Positions 45,605 through 57,357 are shown, numbered from the stretch's first letter. The stretch is DNA of 64,000 bases from Periplaneta americana (GCF_040183065.1 NC_091125.1:129897121-129961120); one strand, 5' to 3'. Numbers and translations are program-made. Notes: a model not told the origin generated them from the sequence alone.

Positions 45605-45702
45605 ATTAGCAAAATAAATAAATAAATAAATAAGTAAGTAAGTAAATAAGTAGGTTAGATAGATAGGTAGATAGATAGACAGACAGACAGACAGATAGAT
45701 AT
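45605..45702. repeat. mixed tetranucleotide microsatellite
   Basis: AAAT, then AAGT, GATA and GACA units in succession, directly beside the CACTA-like element. Confidence 0.9.
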
Positions 45703-45804
45703 TCTAAAGATGCCGAAAGTTGCTTAATTGATGGTGAAATAAAATAATGTCTCTTGTTTCCTGGATTTCAATTTTTATTGATAACAATGTGGAATTAAAT
45801 TAAA

Positions 45805-45985
45805 TTATGGTTTATTTAACGACGCTCGCAACTGCCGAGGTTATATCAGCGTCGCCGATGTGCCGGAATTTTGTCCCGCAGGAGTTCTTTTACATGCCAG
45901 TAAATCTACTGACATGAGCCTGTCACATTTAAGCACACTTAAATGCCATCGACCTGGACCGAAATCGAACCCGCAACCTCCAACA
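45805..45985 (-). mobile_element. tRNA-derived SINE, family 1 (head-truncated copy)
   Basis: Contains the 3' end and body (gtttatttaacgacgctcgc, gtgccggaattttgtcccgc, acatgagcctgtcacattta) up to the B-box region gaaatcgaacccgcaacctc. The A-box half is missing. Confidence 0.75.
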
Positions 45986-46247
45986 ATGTGGAAGACTTGA
46001 TTGCACTTATTCCTCAACCTTCAGTTTTGACTATGAAATTATGAAAATTCTGCTGAATTGCGTTAGAAAAATTCATATACAGCAATGTGCAAGAATCATT
46101 CAACCATTTTAATAATTAACAATGAAAATCCGCAGATATCTGGGGACAAATTATTGTATCCGGTGACATTCTGAGGACTAATTTTGTCCGGGACTGTCTC
46201 AGGGAAACAAGGACGTCTAGTAACCTTATTTTATACAGTATGTAACA

Positions 46248-46490
46248 GGCTTCATTAAAGCGGTAGGCTTATGTCTTGCATTGTACCTTACGAGAGGACT
46301 CAGATACTAGCCCCACCTGAGACATGGCATATGGTTACTTGCTTGTGAAATATTCGCCATATATCATTGAATTGTTGTTATGGAAAGATTATGTATTACT
46401 AGTATATTCATCGGTTTTTTGGGCCCTGACATGTATGACTGAGAATAGTGAGAAATGACAGTCTGATGCCAGCGAAAATGCCTGTAATGT
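46248..46490 (+). repeat. dispersed repeat, copy 2 (family R2)
   Basis: Same orientation as 19875-20115: ggcttcattaaagcggtagg, catatggttacttgcttgtg, gaattgttgttatggaaaga. Confidence 0.6.
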
Positions 46491-46572
46491 TCGTTGAAGA
46501 ATTCTTGACGTTAGTCTTCTGGGAAAGATGGTTTGGTGCAGTTGTTTTAAATTCTTTAGCATCGGTGATAGT

Positions 46573-46755
46573 CACAGTCTAGTATATACAGTCACGAAGC
46601 TCAATATGCAGGGAATATGCATCCATAGATAGTTGCTAACCATTAGGATCGCTACTATCGCCTCATTACAGACAATGCGAAATAGTACCGGCACAGTCTA
46701 TTGTTCTTAGTACCCTCAACAACTCAAGCTTCGTGATTGTATATACTAGACTGTG
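46573..46755. mobile_element. 183-bp MITE, CACAGTCTAG family
   Basis: The terminal repeats CACAGTCTAGTATATACAGT ... ACTGTATATACTAGACTGTG-like are about 30 bp each. The 8-bp flanks GTGATAGT and GTGATAAT differ at one position, suggesting an 8-bp target duplication. Identical length to the copy at 56600. Confidence 0.85.
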
Positions 46756-47259
46756 GTGATAATGATTTTAGATTAAATAGGAACCATAAATGCCTCGCAA
46801 TACTGTCTTGATTCACCATAATTTGACTTCATTCACCGGGATTTGGATTGGGACCTTCAATATGGAAACCTGACTGTTTGGCATATGGTTAAATTACACT
46901 CATAATGATATGGTTAACTTACCTTCAGATGTTAATGAATGCAAGTCTATGTAATTCTTCTTTTTCTTGTTCTTAAATTTCAGATGAAATTTTGTGAGTT
47001 TTAAGGATATTTTCCCCAATTACGAGGGAATATTTCTGAAACCTCAGATCGACACTACTCGTGTGTAGTCAATGGAAAAGTCAAACATAAGAATAGTTGC
47101 CAATACGTGTGATTGACACAGTTCTCTGTGAACCTTCAGTTTTCTTAATGCTCTAGGAATATAGACTAAATGTATCTAAACATTCTGTTTTTAAAAACAA
47201 ATGAGATTTATATCAGCAGAAATAGGCTACATCTCAAGTCTGATTAGTGAACTATGTTA

Positions 47260-47476
47260 CTATACTTCGTTTCATAATGTCTGACAGCAGATGTAAACAG
47301 CTATTCAACCAATGGTAGAGGTCTCATTCCACGCTTGACTTGAAATTGGACGATCTGAAGCTTCAAGATAAGCGTGGAATGAGACCTCTACCATTGGTTG
47401 AATAGCAATTATACTTCTCTCCTCCTCTCCCGGCAATATTTACTCCTCCTGTCAGACATTATGGATCGACGTATAG
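47260..47476. mobile_element. MITE with palindromic core
   Basis: Imperfect 28-bp terminal repeats (outermost CTATACTTCG / CGACGTATAG, inner CATAATGTCTGACAG / CTGTCAGACATTATG) enclose a perfect 36-bp inverted repeat (47301-47336 and 47370-47405). No coding frame. Confidence 0.7.
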
Positions 47477-47490
47477 TCAGCAAAGTATGC

Positions 47491-47580
47491 AATGGAGGAC
47501 GAAAGGAATTGATCAATCTATCCCATTATCTCCTGGCTTAGTTGTCTCATAAGAGATGTCTTACTGATGTTACTTATGAA
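47491..47580 (+). repeat. dispersed repeat, copy 3 (family R1)
   Basis: Same orientation as 40021-40140, more diverged: gaaaggaattgatcaatcta, cttagttgtctcataagaga. Confidence 0.55.
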
Positions 47581-47758
47581 GTTGCTTAAAAAATAAATAG
47601 TAGTGTAGTGTTTGTCCATATATGTGAAAATTTATAATTTTTTATGGAATTGATTAAAAGAAGGTTTTTAGAAATAAAAGTTAACTCTTCTCGATCTAAT
47701 AATAAACCAAAGGCTTTGAAAAACTGGAGAACAGTGTTAGAGACCGTTCATCTTGACA

Positions 47759-47786
47759 AAAAAAAAAAAAAAAAAAAAAAAAAAAA
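47759..47786. repeat. poly(A) run
   Basis: About 28 consecutive A residues. Possibly the tail of a retroposon, but nothing recognisable precedes it. Confidence 0.9.
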
Positions 47787-48603
47787 CACTCCTACTACCA
47801 TATGGATGAGAAAATTGATATTTTAGTAATTTACACAATTTTCATATTATATGGCCTGTTTTTCTTGTTCTGTTCATTTTATTTTTTGTTTCATTTTGTA
47901 GACATAGAGTTTTGTATCCTTTTTCTTGCGTACCTACAGATGTCATTAATGTAAGAACAGATAGAAACAACACAATACATATTACAATACGAGATAACAT
48001 AAACCATAGGTCTCACAAAAATTTGTACGGAGTTACGCAATAAGAGACCAACCGACAAAAATGTGTTTTCGAGATATTTACCATTGAAGTAAATTTGGTT
48101 ATTTATTAAATATTTTGTACAAGAAGTATTGTAACATTCATTCTGTTACAAAAAATAGTACAAATAATAATAAAAAAGACTAACCGATTTTTAATAACAG
48201 ACCAGCAGTTGAGTTAATATTTCAAAGCTAAATAAATAAATAAATTTTATTCAATAAACGAATTTTGCTGATAAATGGCAGCAGAATGCAGATATCGCAT
48301 TCTTTATTTTTTCTTAGTTAAATAATTCAGGCAACAACAGATTTGTGAAAATATCTCAGTTTTTTTCAAAATGTCGGTTGGCATATTGTTGCGTATTTCC
48401 ATCCATGTAACAATCGATAGGTCTCTAAGCTCTCTTTTCTTACATCAGAATCATAAAATAAATCCATTTAATAAAGCTTAGATTTTTAAGTGACATATAT
48501 ATTTTTTTAAGTATGACATAGTGTATACAATATAAACAGCCAAAATTATACATATCGATCTACTGAACAAAATGTCTAGTGAAATTGAATTATTTATTAC
48601 AAT

Positions 48604-48945
48604 ATTTTATGATGTGATGTGTAGTATTTCCATATTTGTTTCTATGTTATTGTAGTCGTGATTGTTGTTGGTAATATGTTCTGAGTAATTTGATGTGATG
48701 TAGGGTTTAGTTATAGCTTTAATGTATTCATTGTATCTTGCTTGAAAGGATCTTCCTGTCTGTCCTATGTAAAAATCTGTACAGCTATTGCATTTTAATT
48801 TGTAAATACCAGTTGAATTATACAGGGACATCACTTTATTTTTAATAACATTTTTAATATTAACTTGGCTATTCCTTTGGATTAACGCCGTTTCTACCCC
48901 CTTCCACGACTGGAGTTCGATGATACTGGCGTAATGTTTAAACAA
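48604..48945 (-). pseudogene. Penelope-like GIY-YIG endonuclease fragment
   Basis: The minus frame reads GVETALIQRNSQVNIKNVIK, STGIYKLKCNSCTDFYIGQT, GRSFQARYNEYIKAITKPYI, then ITNNNHDYNNIETNMEILH and TS with TAA. GIYKL ... FYIGQTGRSFxxRYxEYI is the GIY-YIG nuclease of Penelope-like elements. The reverse transcriptase piece at 50640-50990 lies upstream on the same strand, in the expected RT-to-endonuclease order, so both may come from one disrupted copy. Confidence 0.85.
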
Positions 48946-50189
48946 ATCACTTTACTAGGTATAGGAGGGAAGAAAAGTAGTTCATCCATTTACGTAAAGT
49001 AGGAAATATCGCAATTTTGAGTTTGATAATTTTCATTAGGTTTTTCTTTAATCAAATACAGTACAGTATTAACAATGAGTGTTTTTACTCACGAACTGAG
49101 CTGTCCATGTGGACGTATTCATTATGCAGTGTATATTATACTGTCTACAGAACATTGGCGTACAATATAGAGAATGAAGTTAAATTGAAGAATAATCATA
49201 ATATGGATCTTTAAACACATTTTTTAAAATGGTGTCCGTTCATTTCGATACAGGCTTCAGTTCTAATGTGCATATTATCGCATTATAGACTATTGTACCT
49301 AATCCCAATTACCAGTTTCGTCCTTCGTACTAGTAACTCATGTTGAAATAATTCCTTACCTACTCTATAAAAAAGTACCTTACGTATTGTAAATTCAACC
49401 TTCACTTCTGCCCGATCCGAAAAGATAAAATTACTCAGACATATTATCTACTGTCCGTCCAAGTGGTTATGTCGTAGGGTCGTAGAAAGGGAGGAAATCA
49501 CGTGACAGTTAATTATTTAACGAGGCCCTCTTATTTAAGTTATTTTAAACAGTTGTATAATATTACGTAGACGTCCATTTCCTAACACAAATTAATGTTC
49601 TCAGAAAAGAGCTAAGACATCCCAGCCACTAGCTGGCGAATAAAAGCTTGTGGGGGAAACCGGGATACGACGTAGGCAAATGGATGACAGTATCTGTGCG
49701 AAAATGATTCAATATTGAAACTCTTTCGTCACTGGAAAACGCGAACATATTTTTGGAACGTACTGTTTACTATGAGCGTAAGGCTACTATGACTGTATGC
49801 GGTCTTCGATCTGTGTGGAGGACGATTGAACTTCATTAGTAGAAGGGGTGGGAGTGAAGTACATTCAAAAACTCAGGTACAATAAAAATTGAAGTAAAAA
49901 TAAAATGATGTCCCTGTATTAATTTGTATGTTTGATGTGACTATTTAGATATTTCTGTGTTGTATTATTTGCTTTATATGCTATCTTGTATTTTAGTTTT
50001 CTGAATGAAGTTGCAATTTTGTATGTATTGGTGTTGTGATATATTAATGTTTTGTATTTATTGGGGTGAAGAAGGGATAGTGACGCGAAACATACAGCCT
50101 CTCCTATCCAAATGCCATCCTCACCTTCCCGTGGTCCACCCTGTTTCTACCAACGAGGAAATGGCGACCGAGTCACAGCGGTATAACTG
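48946..50189. other. no gene recognised
   Basis: AT-rich with a GC-richer part at about 49590-49860 (tgtgggggaaaccgggatac). No coding frame or known repeat. Confidence 0.35.
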
Positions 50190-50640
50190 TTTCATCAAAT
50201 GCAGAGGAAATGCTGCATTACAAGCCTGTCCAGAGGCTAAAAGTGGCAGCCCCACTACTGGACTACCTAACGATAAGGCTAGTAACCTATCTTAGGGAAA
50301 ACTACATTACTTTCAAGCCTCAAACAAGCAGTATAAGGATTATCAAAGCAACGGAAATGAAATTTTTCAGGAGAACAGCAGGATATACTCTTTTAGACCG
50401 AAAAAGGAATGAAGAAATTTTAGAACAATTAGAAGTAGAGTCAGTAGAAGAAAAAATCAGCAGATACAAATTCAATTGGCTAGATCATGTAAGAAGAATG
50501 GAAAATTCAAGAATCCCAAAAATTATGACGCAATATAAACCTAGAGGACATCGTCGACCAGGAAGACCGTTAAGAAGACTGCTAGATGGGGCCGAAACAG
50601 GTCTACAGAGGCCTAATTCGTGAAGGATGATGATGATGAT
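50190..50640 (+). pseudogene. LINE C-terminal fragment with (GAT)n tail
   Basis: The + frame to TGA at 50623 reads SSIRIIKATEMKFFRRTAGY, DRKRNEEILEQLEVESVEEK, YKFNWLDHVRRMENSRIPKI and YKPRGHRRPGRPLRRLLDGA. The E.KFFRRTAG, W.DHV.RM...R.PK and PRG.RRPGRPxRR order is the C-terminus of RTE-like reverse transcriptases. Ends in GATGATGATGAT at about 50627-50640. Confidence 0.8.
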
Positions 50641-50990
50641 GTATTTATTCTCGCGTGGTGTATGTGTGTTTTTTTTTTCTATTTTTGTTTTGTCTTTTTT
50701 TTATTAGTGTGTCTATTATGTTAGGGTTATATCCATTGTCTTGTGCTAATATGTTATTGTATTTAGTTCTTCAGTGTAGTTATCATTGTTCATTGGTATA
50801 TTAATTAATCTGTGTGTCATTGTGCAGAAAGCTGCATGTTTGTGTTGTAAGGGATGGTTTGATGAATTGTGTATGTGCGTTGTGGTTGTGGTGGGTTTCC
50901 TGTATATCTTGAATTCGTGTCTGTTATTTGTCTTGTTTATAGTGATGTCTAAGAAGTTCATAGTTTGGTTATGTTCTGTTTCTATTGTAT
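50640..50990 (-). pseudogene. Penelope-like reverse transcriptase fragment
   Basis: The minus frame reads MNFLDITINKTNNRHEFKIY, RKPTTTTTHIHNSSNHPLQH, KHAAFCTMTHRLINIPMNND and NYTEELNTITY, then breaks up. NFLDxTIxxxxxxxxFxIYRKPTxTxxxIxxxSxHP is the diagnostic motif of the Penelope reverse transcriptase thumb region. Truncated on both sides. Confidence 0.85.
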
Positions 50991-51099
50991 TGTACTAATT
51001 GTTCTTTCCTAGACACTTTGCAAATAATTGATAGGATATTGATCCTTAGCAATCAGCGTATTTACAGATGGCAACATTTACATTATTTACTCGCTGTGT

Positions 51100-51180
51100 T
51101 AAGTTCTAGTTGTATGTAATTGGGCTGAACAGAACCTCCTCCAAGAGATTAAAAAATAAAAAACAAAAACAAAAACAAAA
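51100..51180 (+). mobile_element. LINE-like 3' end with A-rich tail
   Basis: taattgggctgaacagaacctcctccaagag followed by (AAAAC)n-like repeats has the form of a retroposon 3' terminus. It is close in wording to the 3' UTR at 16560-16640. Confidence 0.4.
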
Positions 51181-51979
51181 TAGCGAATGTATCTTTTTAT
51201 TCTATATTATCCGATTTTTACATAAATAAATTACATTCGTTTGTGAATGAAACAATATTCTTAAACTCATGTAAAGCTTTGTACAATTCCAAATGTATTC
51301 TGATTTTTTTTGTAACCCATACACACCTCTCTCTTTTTATGGCAACCTCATTAAGATTTTTATTCAACTCGAGAGCAGTACAGATTGTCATTTCCTCATA
51401 TAGAAGACATGGTTGTATCGTTACAAAATTTGTGTTTCACAAAACACGGAAATCATTAGCATATTATGTCACTATCTTAAGATACACACTACCCTTATTT
51501 CATTTCGAAAACAGTGATAAGACATAAGTACATAATGGTCATAGATTATTTTTCAATAAGGTATGTGCCAGTTAGCATGAATGCACCTTGTTTTATTTCT
51601 TTCATTATGTAGGAAATGTTTCTCAAAAAAAAAAAGTTTACAAGGAAAATATAGTAAGTTAAAGGAAAAAGTACATAGTAATTAACACAAAAATGACTAG
51701 AGATACTCATCCTTACTTGCACTTTAAGTACAAGTCAATAAAAAAGAAAAATCTTTGCGTAGTTCTATATACAAGGCTTAGAAGGAAACTTTCAACAATC
51801 CCCTCAAACTCACAGCAGATAGACAAACAAGATTCAGCTGCCCGTGACTGTAATATTATTATGAAAATTAAGACTTGAACAAAAGATTATTGAAGTATCG
51901 AGTAGCTCAGGGAAGCCGTTAGCGGGAGGCATATCTTATTTGGCCTAATATTTGGCCTAATTGTGTAATTCTTAGAATT
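51181..51979. other. no gene recognised
   Basis: AT-rich, only short frames without family resemblance. Confidence 0.35.
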
Positions 51980-52055
51980 AGGCTTTTAGGTATTCCACCG
52001 TGTCCTTGACCTTGAAATGTCAAGTTCCAGTACACGGTGGAATGACCGAAAGCCT
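51980..52055. repeat. short hairpin repeat
   Basis: Arms aggcttttaggtattccacc (51980) and ggtggaatgaccgaaagcct (ending 52055) are imperfect 24-bp inverted repeats around a 28-nt loop that is itself partly self-complementary (cttgaaatgtcaag). MITE-like or a structured remnant. Confidence 0.55.
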
Positions 52056-52685
52056 ATTTCTGATCACAGTTACTGTAAAAAGTCTAAAAACTCTAATTAT
52101 TAATCTGTTGACACGTGATTAATTATATATATTTTGTCATTCACAAATAATACATACGTAAATAATTAATATTTTGTTTGTCTTTCCAGAACACCTTTTA
52201 ACTTTATATAGTCTAAAGTCTTTTAATTCCTAGTGCCCCTTCCCCCACAAATAACTAATGGCGTCAATTAATTGTAGCCCCTGGCCTTGAAGTGTCTCAA
52301 CTACTCTTTCCAAGTGCGTGCTGTTGTTACTTAATGTAACATTTGAAGTAAATTTTCCCTTACAGCTACTGTATTATCAGCAGCTATTTCTTTTTGTTTC
52401 TCACATGACGTAAAGATTTTTGTGCTCAGTTTGAGGGGAGGCTTCGACATGACCTCATATAACAGTTTCCTCGTTAGATAAAAAGAAAATATTTGTTATT
52501 AAGTTGATATTCTAGTGTGCAACTTCCAGAGATCATATTGTTTCGAAAGACAGCTGCGTGCATTTTTAGTTTCAGCATTTAGTTCATGTTAGATTTATTA
52601 GTCAGTCTTTTTCTTTTTATTATACAGTCCTAACAGGGTTAACCCAAGTTTTAATGACCTTTTAGAATATTCACAACAATGATAA
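52056..52685. other. no gene recognised
   Basis: AT-rich, no recognised feature. Confidence 0.35.
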
Positions 52686-52688
52686 ACT

Positions 52689-52975
52689 GTACAAATCTGA
52701 CTTGAATAATTTCAAGGGAAAAATTGTTCTGGGGCCGGGTATCGAACTCGAGACCTTTGCCTGAGCGCGCCAATGCTCTACCAGACCCCGGCTCAATTAT
52801 TCCCTTTTTATATCCACATACCTGAAGTGGGTTGACAAGACATCAAAGACCCAGCATTGAGTGCACACTTTTGCTGTGTGACTTAAATTGTGGTTTTCTG
52901 TTGACGAACAGTGACGTGTATTATACAAATCTGGCTTTTCAGAATTAGCTCGCTGTAAAGCTGACTTGAATAATT
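52689..52975 (-). mobile_element. tRNA-like SINE family 4, copies with partial duplication
   Basis: From 52690, acaaatctgacttgaataat and ttcaagggaaaaattgttct lead into a tRNA-like stretch (52729-52792; B-box region gggccgggtatcgaactcga). The body follows (tatccacatacctgaagtgg, gtgtgacttaaattgtgg). A second partial start, ttatacaaatctggcttttc ... gacttgaataatt, lies at 52919-52975. The same body occurs at 59200-59295, so this is the family that makes the fold-backs at 15387 and 59038. Confidence 0.7.
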
Positions 52976-53289
52976 GTTAAGTTATGATTTCCATTTTCGC
53001 ATCAGACCCAGTGGAAAATCTGTCCCCTCGAAAAGGAGAATCTTTGGTTACGTTAATTTTGCAATTCTTGTGTGAACTTCATTTTAGAGAGAATAACATT
53101 GAAAGAACTACAAGCATGTTTGAGAAAAGATTAGGAAGTTACTCACTGCACGTTCGTCAAACCCAAGATTGATGAAAGCTTACAAGCAAACGTTCTCAGT
53201 GGGGCAGATAAAAAAGTTATCTTTTTTTCCACCATGTTAATAAGGTCAAAACAAGGCTTATACAAATTTTGGCCACACGAGTGCAATTA

Positions 53290-53676
53290 CGAGGGCCGTG
53301 AATAAAGTAAGTTTCCCTAGGGCCGTTTACAGAAAGAAAACACAACTTCATGAAAAAATTTAATGGAACAGATACAGCAATTGTTGAGCTATTTTCAGCA
53401 TATTTCCCACCGGAATTGAGATATTTGTCATAACGTGGGACCGACAGAGAGATGCAGATGGCTGTTACACACTTGTCCCGATCCCAGGCGGCAGACTTCT
53501 ACGACACAGGGATACAAAAGTTGATCCCATGGTATGACAAATGTCTCCATGCCGGTGGGGAATATTAAAAAAAATAGCTCAAGAGCTGCTGTATCTGTTC
53601 CTTTAAATATTTCCATGAAATTGTATTTTCTTTCTGTATACGGCCCCAGGGAAACTTACTTTATTCACGGTCCTCG
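53290..53676 (+). mobile_element. deleted mariner element with ~70-bp terminal repeats
   Basis: The ends CGAGGGCCGTGAATAAAGTA and its complement (TACTTTATTCACGGTCCTCG) extend as imperfect inverted repeats of about 70 bp and are flanked by TA (53288-53289, 53677-53678). The interior keeps only the C-terminus of a mariner transposase: MAVTHLSRSQAADFYDTGIQ, KLIPWYDKCLHAGGEY, then TAA. The catalytic domain is gone, giving a 387-bp deletion derivative. Confidence 0.85.
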
Positions 53677-54340
53677 TAATTATGCTCAAGTGACCAAAAT
53701 TTTGGAGTTTACTAGTTCGTCCCATGGTCAAACATATATATTAGTTCGGTCCGGAGTCAAGAAGTAAACAATAACAGTCTTACTAATAAACCGTGTATAG
53801 TTTTTATACTAGACTTATGCAGAGTTGAGACAGAAAACTTTACTAATAAACCATGCAGAAGCGATGGACGTATAAACAGCCTGTAACTATACAATGGGAA
53901 TTGCTTTGCAGTAGTTATATACACGAAACCCCTTGTTTAAGCGTTGTATATAGAGAAAAAATGGCCGCCCCTCTAACAGCTGTTCGTATCGACTGTCATT
54001 ATATGATGATGGTTGCCTAGTAACCAAAGAAGAATAAACCAAAGAGCACAGAATAATTAGAATAATATTACTGTAGCTTGTACTCTTTGATCAAATTATA
54101 GTATGGTAATCGATTAGAGCCAGTTGTACTATCGATACTTAACACGCCACACTAGAGCGCTCTACCGGATGCAATAGAGAACCTCAGATATTCTATTCTG
54201 TTTCGTAACGAAGTAATGACGAAACTATGACGTAGCTGTGTAACAGTTGTACTGTTATACGCGACGTATGTAGTGATTATATTAGTAAGGAATTTACACA
54301 CGACTTATAAACGAGCTACTCATTGTATAAGTATAAGACA

Positions 54341-54962
54341 TATGATGAAAGAGTGATGGAGCGGAGAAAAATTCTCTCCGGCGCCGGGATTTGAACCCGG
54401 GTTTTCAGCTCTACGTGCTGATGCTTTATCCACTAAGCCACGCCGGATACAACCCCGACGCCGGTTAGAATCGTCTCAGATTAAGCTCCATCTCTTGGGT
54501 TCCCTCTAGTGGCCGCCCTCTGCACTACGTCATAGATGTCTATGAACGCAGGACCGAAGTCCATACATGTGTTGAGGTGCACTCAGATGAGTGACTGATT
54601 GGCCGGGATCCGACGGTATAGGCGCCGTCTTAAATCACAAAGTGATTTATTACGCATATCATATATATTTTGATGTACCGAAGTACATATGATATTTCCA
54701 TGCAGATATTCTGCGTTATCATATGATGAAAGAGTGATGGAGCGGAGAAAAATTCTCTCCGGCGCCGGGATTTGAACCCGGGTTTTCAGCTCTACGTGCT
54801 GATGCTTTATCCACTAAGCCACGCCGGCACATAGAGCTGAAAACCCGGGTTCAAATCCCGGCGCCGGAGAGAATTTTTCTCCGCTCCATCACTCTTTCAT
54901 CATATGATAACGCAGAATATCTGCATGGAAATATCATATGTACTTCGGTACATCAAAATATA
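54341..54962 (-). mobile_element. tRNA-like fold-back retroposon with 15-bp duplications
   Basis: TATAAGTATAAGACA flanks the insertion on both sides (54326-54340 and 54963-54977). Inside, a 108-bp unit occurs twice in direct orientation (54339-54446 and 54720-54827). A perfect 134-bp inverted repeat follows (54661-54794 with 54832-54965, loop 37 nt). Each unit contains a tRNA-like sequence. The body between them (54447-54660) is unique here. Target duplications of this size suggest LINE-assisted insertion of a structure made by strand switching or by recombination of several copies. Confidence 0.85.
54378..54447 (-). other. tRNA-like sequence, first copy
   Basis: On the minus strand it can form a full cloverleaf: acceptor TCCGGCG/CGCCGGA, D stem GCTT/AAGC, anticodon stem TCAGC/GCTGA with loop ACGTAGA, and T arm CCGGG-TTCAAAT-CCCGG. 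The formal anticodon is GTA (Tyr), but base 33 is C instead of U. It sits in a repeat, so it is a SINE head, not a confident tRNA gene. A second identical copy is at 54759-54828. Confidence 0.7.
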
Positions 54963-55019
54963 TATAAGTATAAGACAGTTAAACGTCTGTATATAGAGTT
55001 TTTATTAGTAAGACCGTAA

Positions 55020-55703
55020 TAGTTCGGTCCCAATACAAAATCCCTTTTATGTTCATAGCACGAAAAAAACTTGTCTGCTAGTGAAAAGGGAGCATCTTTT
55101 CCTCTTTCTAAAATTTTATAGACGTTAAAATACTAATATAATAAACGAATTTTACCTTCGCGCTATTCAACTTTTGATTTAGACGTATTCAATCTGAACG
55201 AAGTGTCCTTAACTGAGAGGTAAATTACATCCAGTAGAAATAATAATAGTGTCCATGTCCGTCTTGCAGAGTTCCCATTTTAAAGCGGTAGACCTATATT
55301 TCAGTATGGTACACCCTATCCCTTTGGCCAGGAACTTTACTGCTTCGTCCGTTATTGGAGAAGCTCCTCAAAGAGAGGTTTCACTACATAGGAAAGAAAA
55401 GAACCGAAATTGGAATTTAGGGAAATCATTAGAAACTCTGATTTTGTCCACCGTCGTGCTGACGTCAAATTCCGGCAGTCCTACAGTATTAACCAATAGG
55501 AATCTTCAATATTATTACTGTTAGTAGCAGGCCTAAAATTATTATTTTTACTGTAATGTTCACGGATTTAAATGCAGTAATGTTTAATTTTTGATCTCTG
55601 TAAGCTTAAGTACTATAATGAGTAAAACAAAAATGTCTGAACATACCAACAAAACATAGAGAAATGTATATACAAAATATGCCAAACTAAAATGAACAGG
55701 AAT
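55020..55703. other. no gene recognised
   Basis: AT-rich, no recognised feature. Confidence 0.35.
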
Positions 55704-56119
55704 TATAGTCCCGTCGCTCTTATTTCCGGCAGCCAATCACGTTGCAGGTCGGCTATATTTAAACGTGTGCGTCTTTTCATTCGCTGCTGATGAAGTTATG
55801 CACTTTCTAAGGCTCGATAAATACTTAATATAATCACCCGCCATTTTGGCTCTTTCGTTGGCGTTCGCAGAAAGCACACGATGACGTTATTTGCCGCTCA
55901 ATTATTTGCTCAATTACAGTACGTTTGATTTATTATCATAGGAGCTACGACTTGATAATGTTTAACGGTGCGGCAAATAGATTCCTCGTCTGGTAGCTCG
56001 GCAACGAAAGAACAAAAATGGCGAGCGATACTACCTACCTAGACTTTATAGAGCCTTCACTTGCTAAGGCGTAAGCAAAGAGGAGGAGTCACGCCGGAAA
56101 TAACAGCGACGCGGCTATA
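55704..56119. mobile_element. MITE with TATAG ends
   Basis: TATAGTCCCGTCGCTCTTAT and the complement of TATAGCCGCGTCGCTGTTAT are terminal inverted repeats of about 26 bp, followed by TTTCCGGC on both sides. Inner inverted segments (cgccattttggctctttcgt / acgaaagaacaaaaatggcg) extend the fold. The target duplication is TA or TATA. GC-richer than its surroundings and without a coding frame. Confidence 0.7.
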
Positions 56120-56599
56120 ATGGCAATAAACTAGGAACTAAATATTCAGAATCAGAAAAAATGACCTTAGCAAATGCAGGAACATCAAATAATGATGGTA
56201 ATGTATTTATAATTACTATACTTTTAAATATTTTGTATTTGTACCTGTTTTGCAAAAAAAAAAAATCGTCAATAAAACATTAGATCTTGAGTATTTCTAA
56301 AAACAATTAAGTTACATATTTACAGCTCCTACCGAAAGTTTAAGGACACCCCTCCATTAAGTGATGTTTCACTCCTGTACTTTTACTTATGTGAAACTCC
56401 CTGATGTTTATACAGGAACCAAATTTCTTTGAAAAGTGAAGCTTTTACTGCAAATCCAATCTGTCTTCCAAGCTGTGGATTATATAACAATATTTGTCTG
56501 TTATGGAACTTATTGAAAAATTACATATTTTGTAGGAAAAAATAATTGCTCCACAATGGGTTAACTTAGACCAATGAATTTTGGAATGGTGTTAGATAT

Positions 56600-56782
56600 C
56601 ACAGTCTAGTATATACGATCACGAAGCTCAATACGTAGTAAATATGCATCCATAGATAGTTGCTAACCACTAAGATCGCTACTATCACCTCATTACAGAC
56701 AATGCGAAATAGTACCTGCCCAGTCTATTGTTCCTAGTACTCTCATAAACTCAAGCTTCGTGACTGTATATACTAGACTGTG
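56600..56782. mobile_element. 183-bp MITE, CACAGTCTAG family
   Basis: Same length and terminal repeats as 46573-46755 (CACAGTCTAGTATATACGAT / ACTGTATATACTAGACTGTG). The flanks do not show a clean duplication. Nested in the Tc1-like fold-back. Confidence 0.85.
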
Positions 56783-57357
56783 GTATTATCTCCAGTCATT
56801 CTTCCACATCCCAATAATCTGCGACATCATGTCCACACTCACTGAATTTCGATCTATTTTCATTTCTTTTCGATGAAGAAATCCAATCTTTCCACACTTG
56901 TAACAAAAAACATGGAGGGAATAAGCTGATTGACCAATGTTACGTAGGTCTACTCACAATGTTATGATGTAAATGACAGTGGCGGACCCGGGTGCCTTTG
57001 TCGCGAATTCCAAGCTCAAGAGAATTAGAAAAAAATGGCATTTTTTCTCAAGGAAAAAAAAAAAACAATCTGGATTACAATGTCTGCACGAACTCTTACA
57101 ATTTTTTTAAACAAAATGCAATAATTGCACAAATTCATTGATTTAAGTCAACGCATTGTGGAGTAATTAATTTTTTTCTATAAAATATATAATTTTTGAA
57201 TAAGTTTCATAACAGAAAAACTGTTATATAATTCACAGTTTGGATTATAGATAGATTGGTTTTCAGTAAAAACTTGACTTTTCATAGGCATTTGGTCCCT
57301 GTATAAATATCAGGGGGTTTCACATAATTATAAGGACAAAAATGAAACATACCTTAT

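Larger units (their letters stand above)
53777..55014. mobile_element. possible MITE hosting the tRNA-like fold-back
   Basis: GTCTTACTAATAAA at 53777 and TTTATTAGTAAGAC ending at 55014 are exact 14-bp inverted repeats. A related ctttactaataaaccatgca repeats at 53842. TAGTTCGGTCC occurs just outside both ends. No coding frame. The boundaries are tentative. Confidence 0.35.

Noticed and set aside
54378-54447. Functional tRNA-Tyr gene
   Set aside because: The cloverleaf folds, but base 33 is C, the sequence is repeated within a retroposon and no intron typical of tRNA-Tyr is present. Read as a SINE head.
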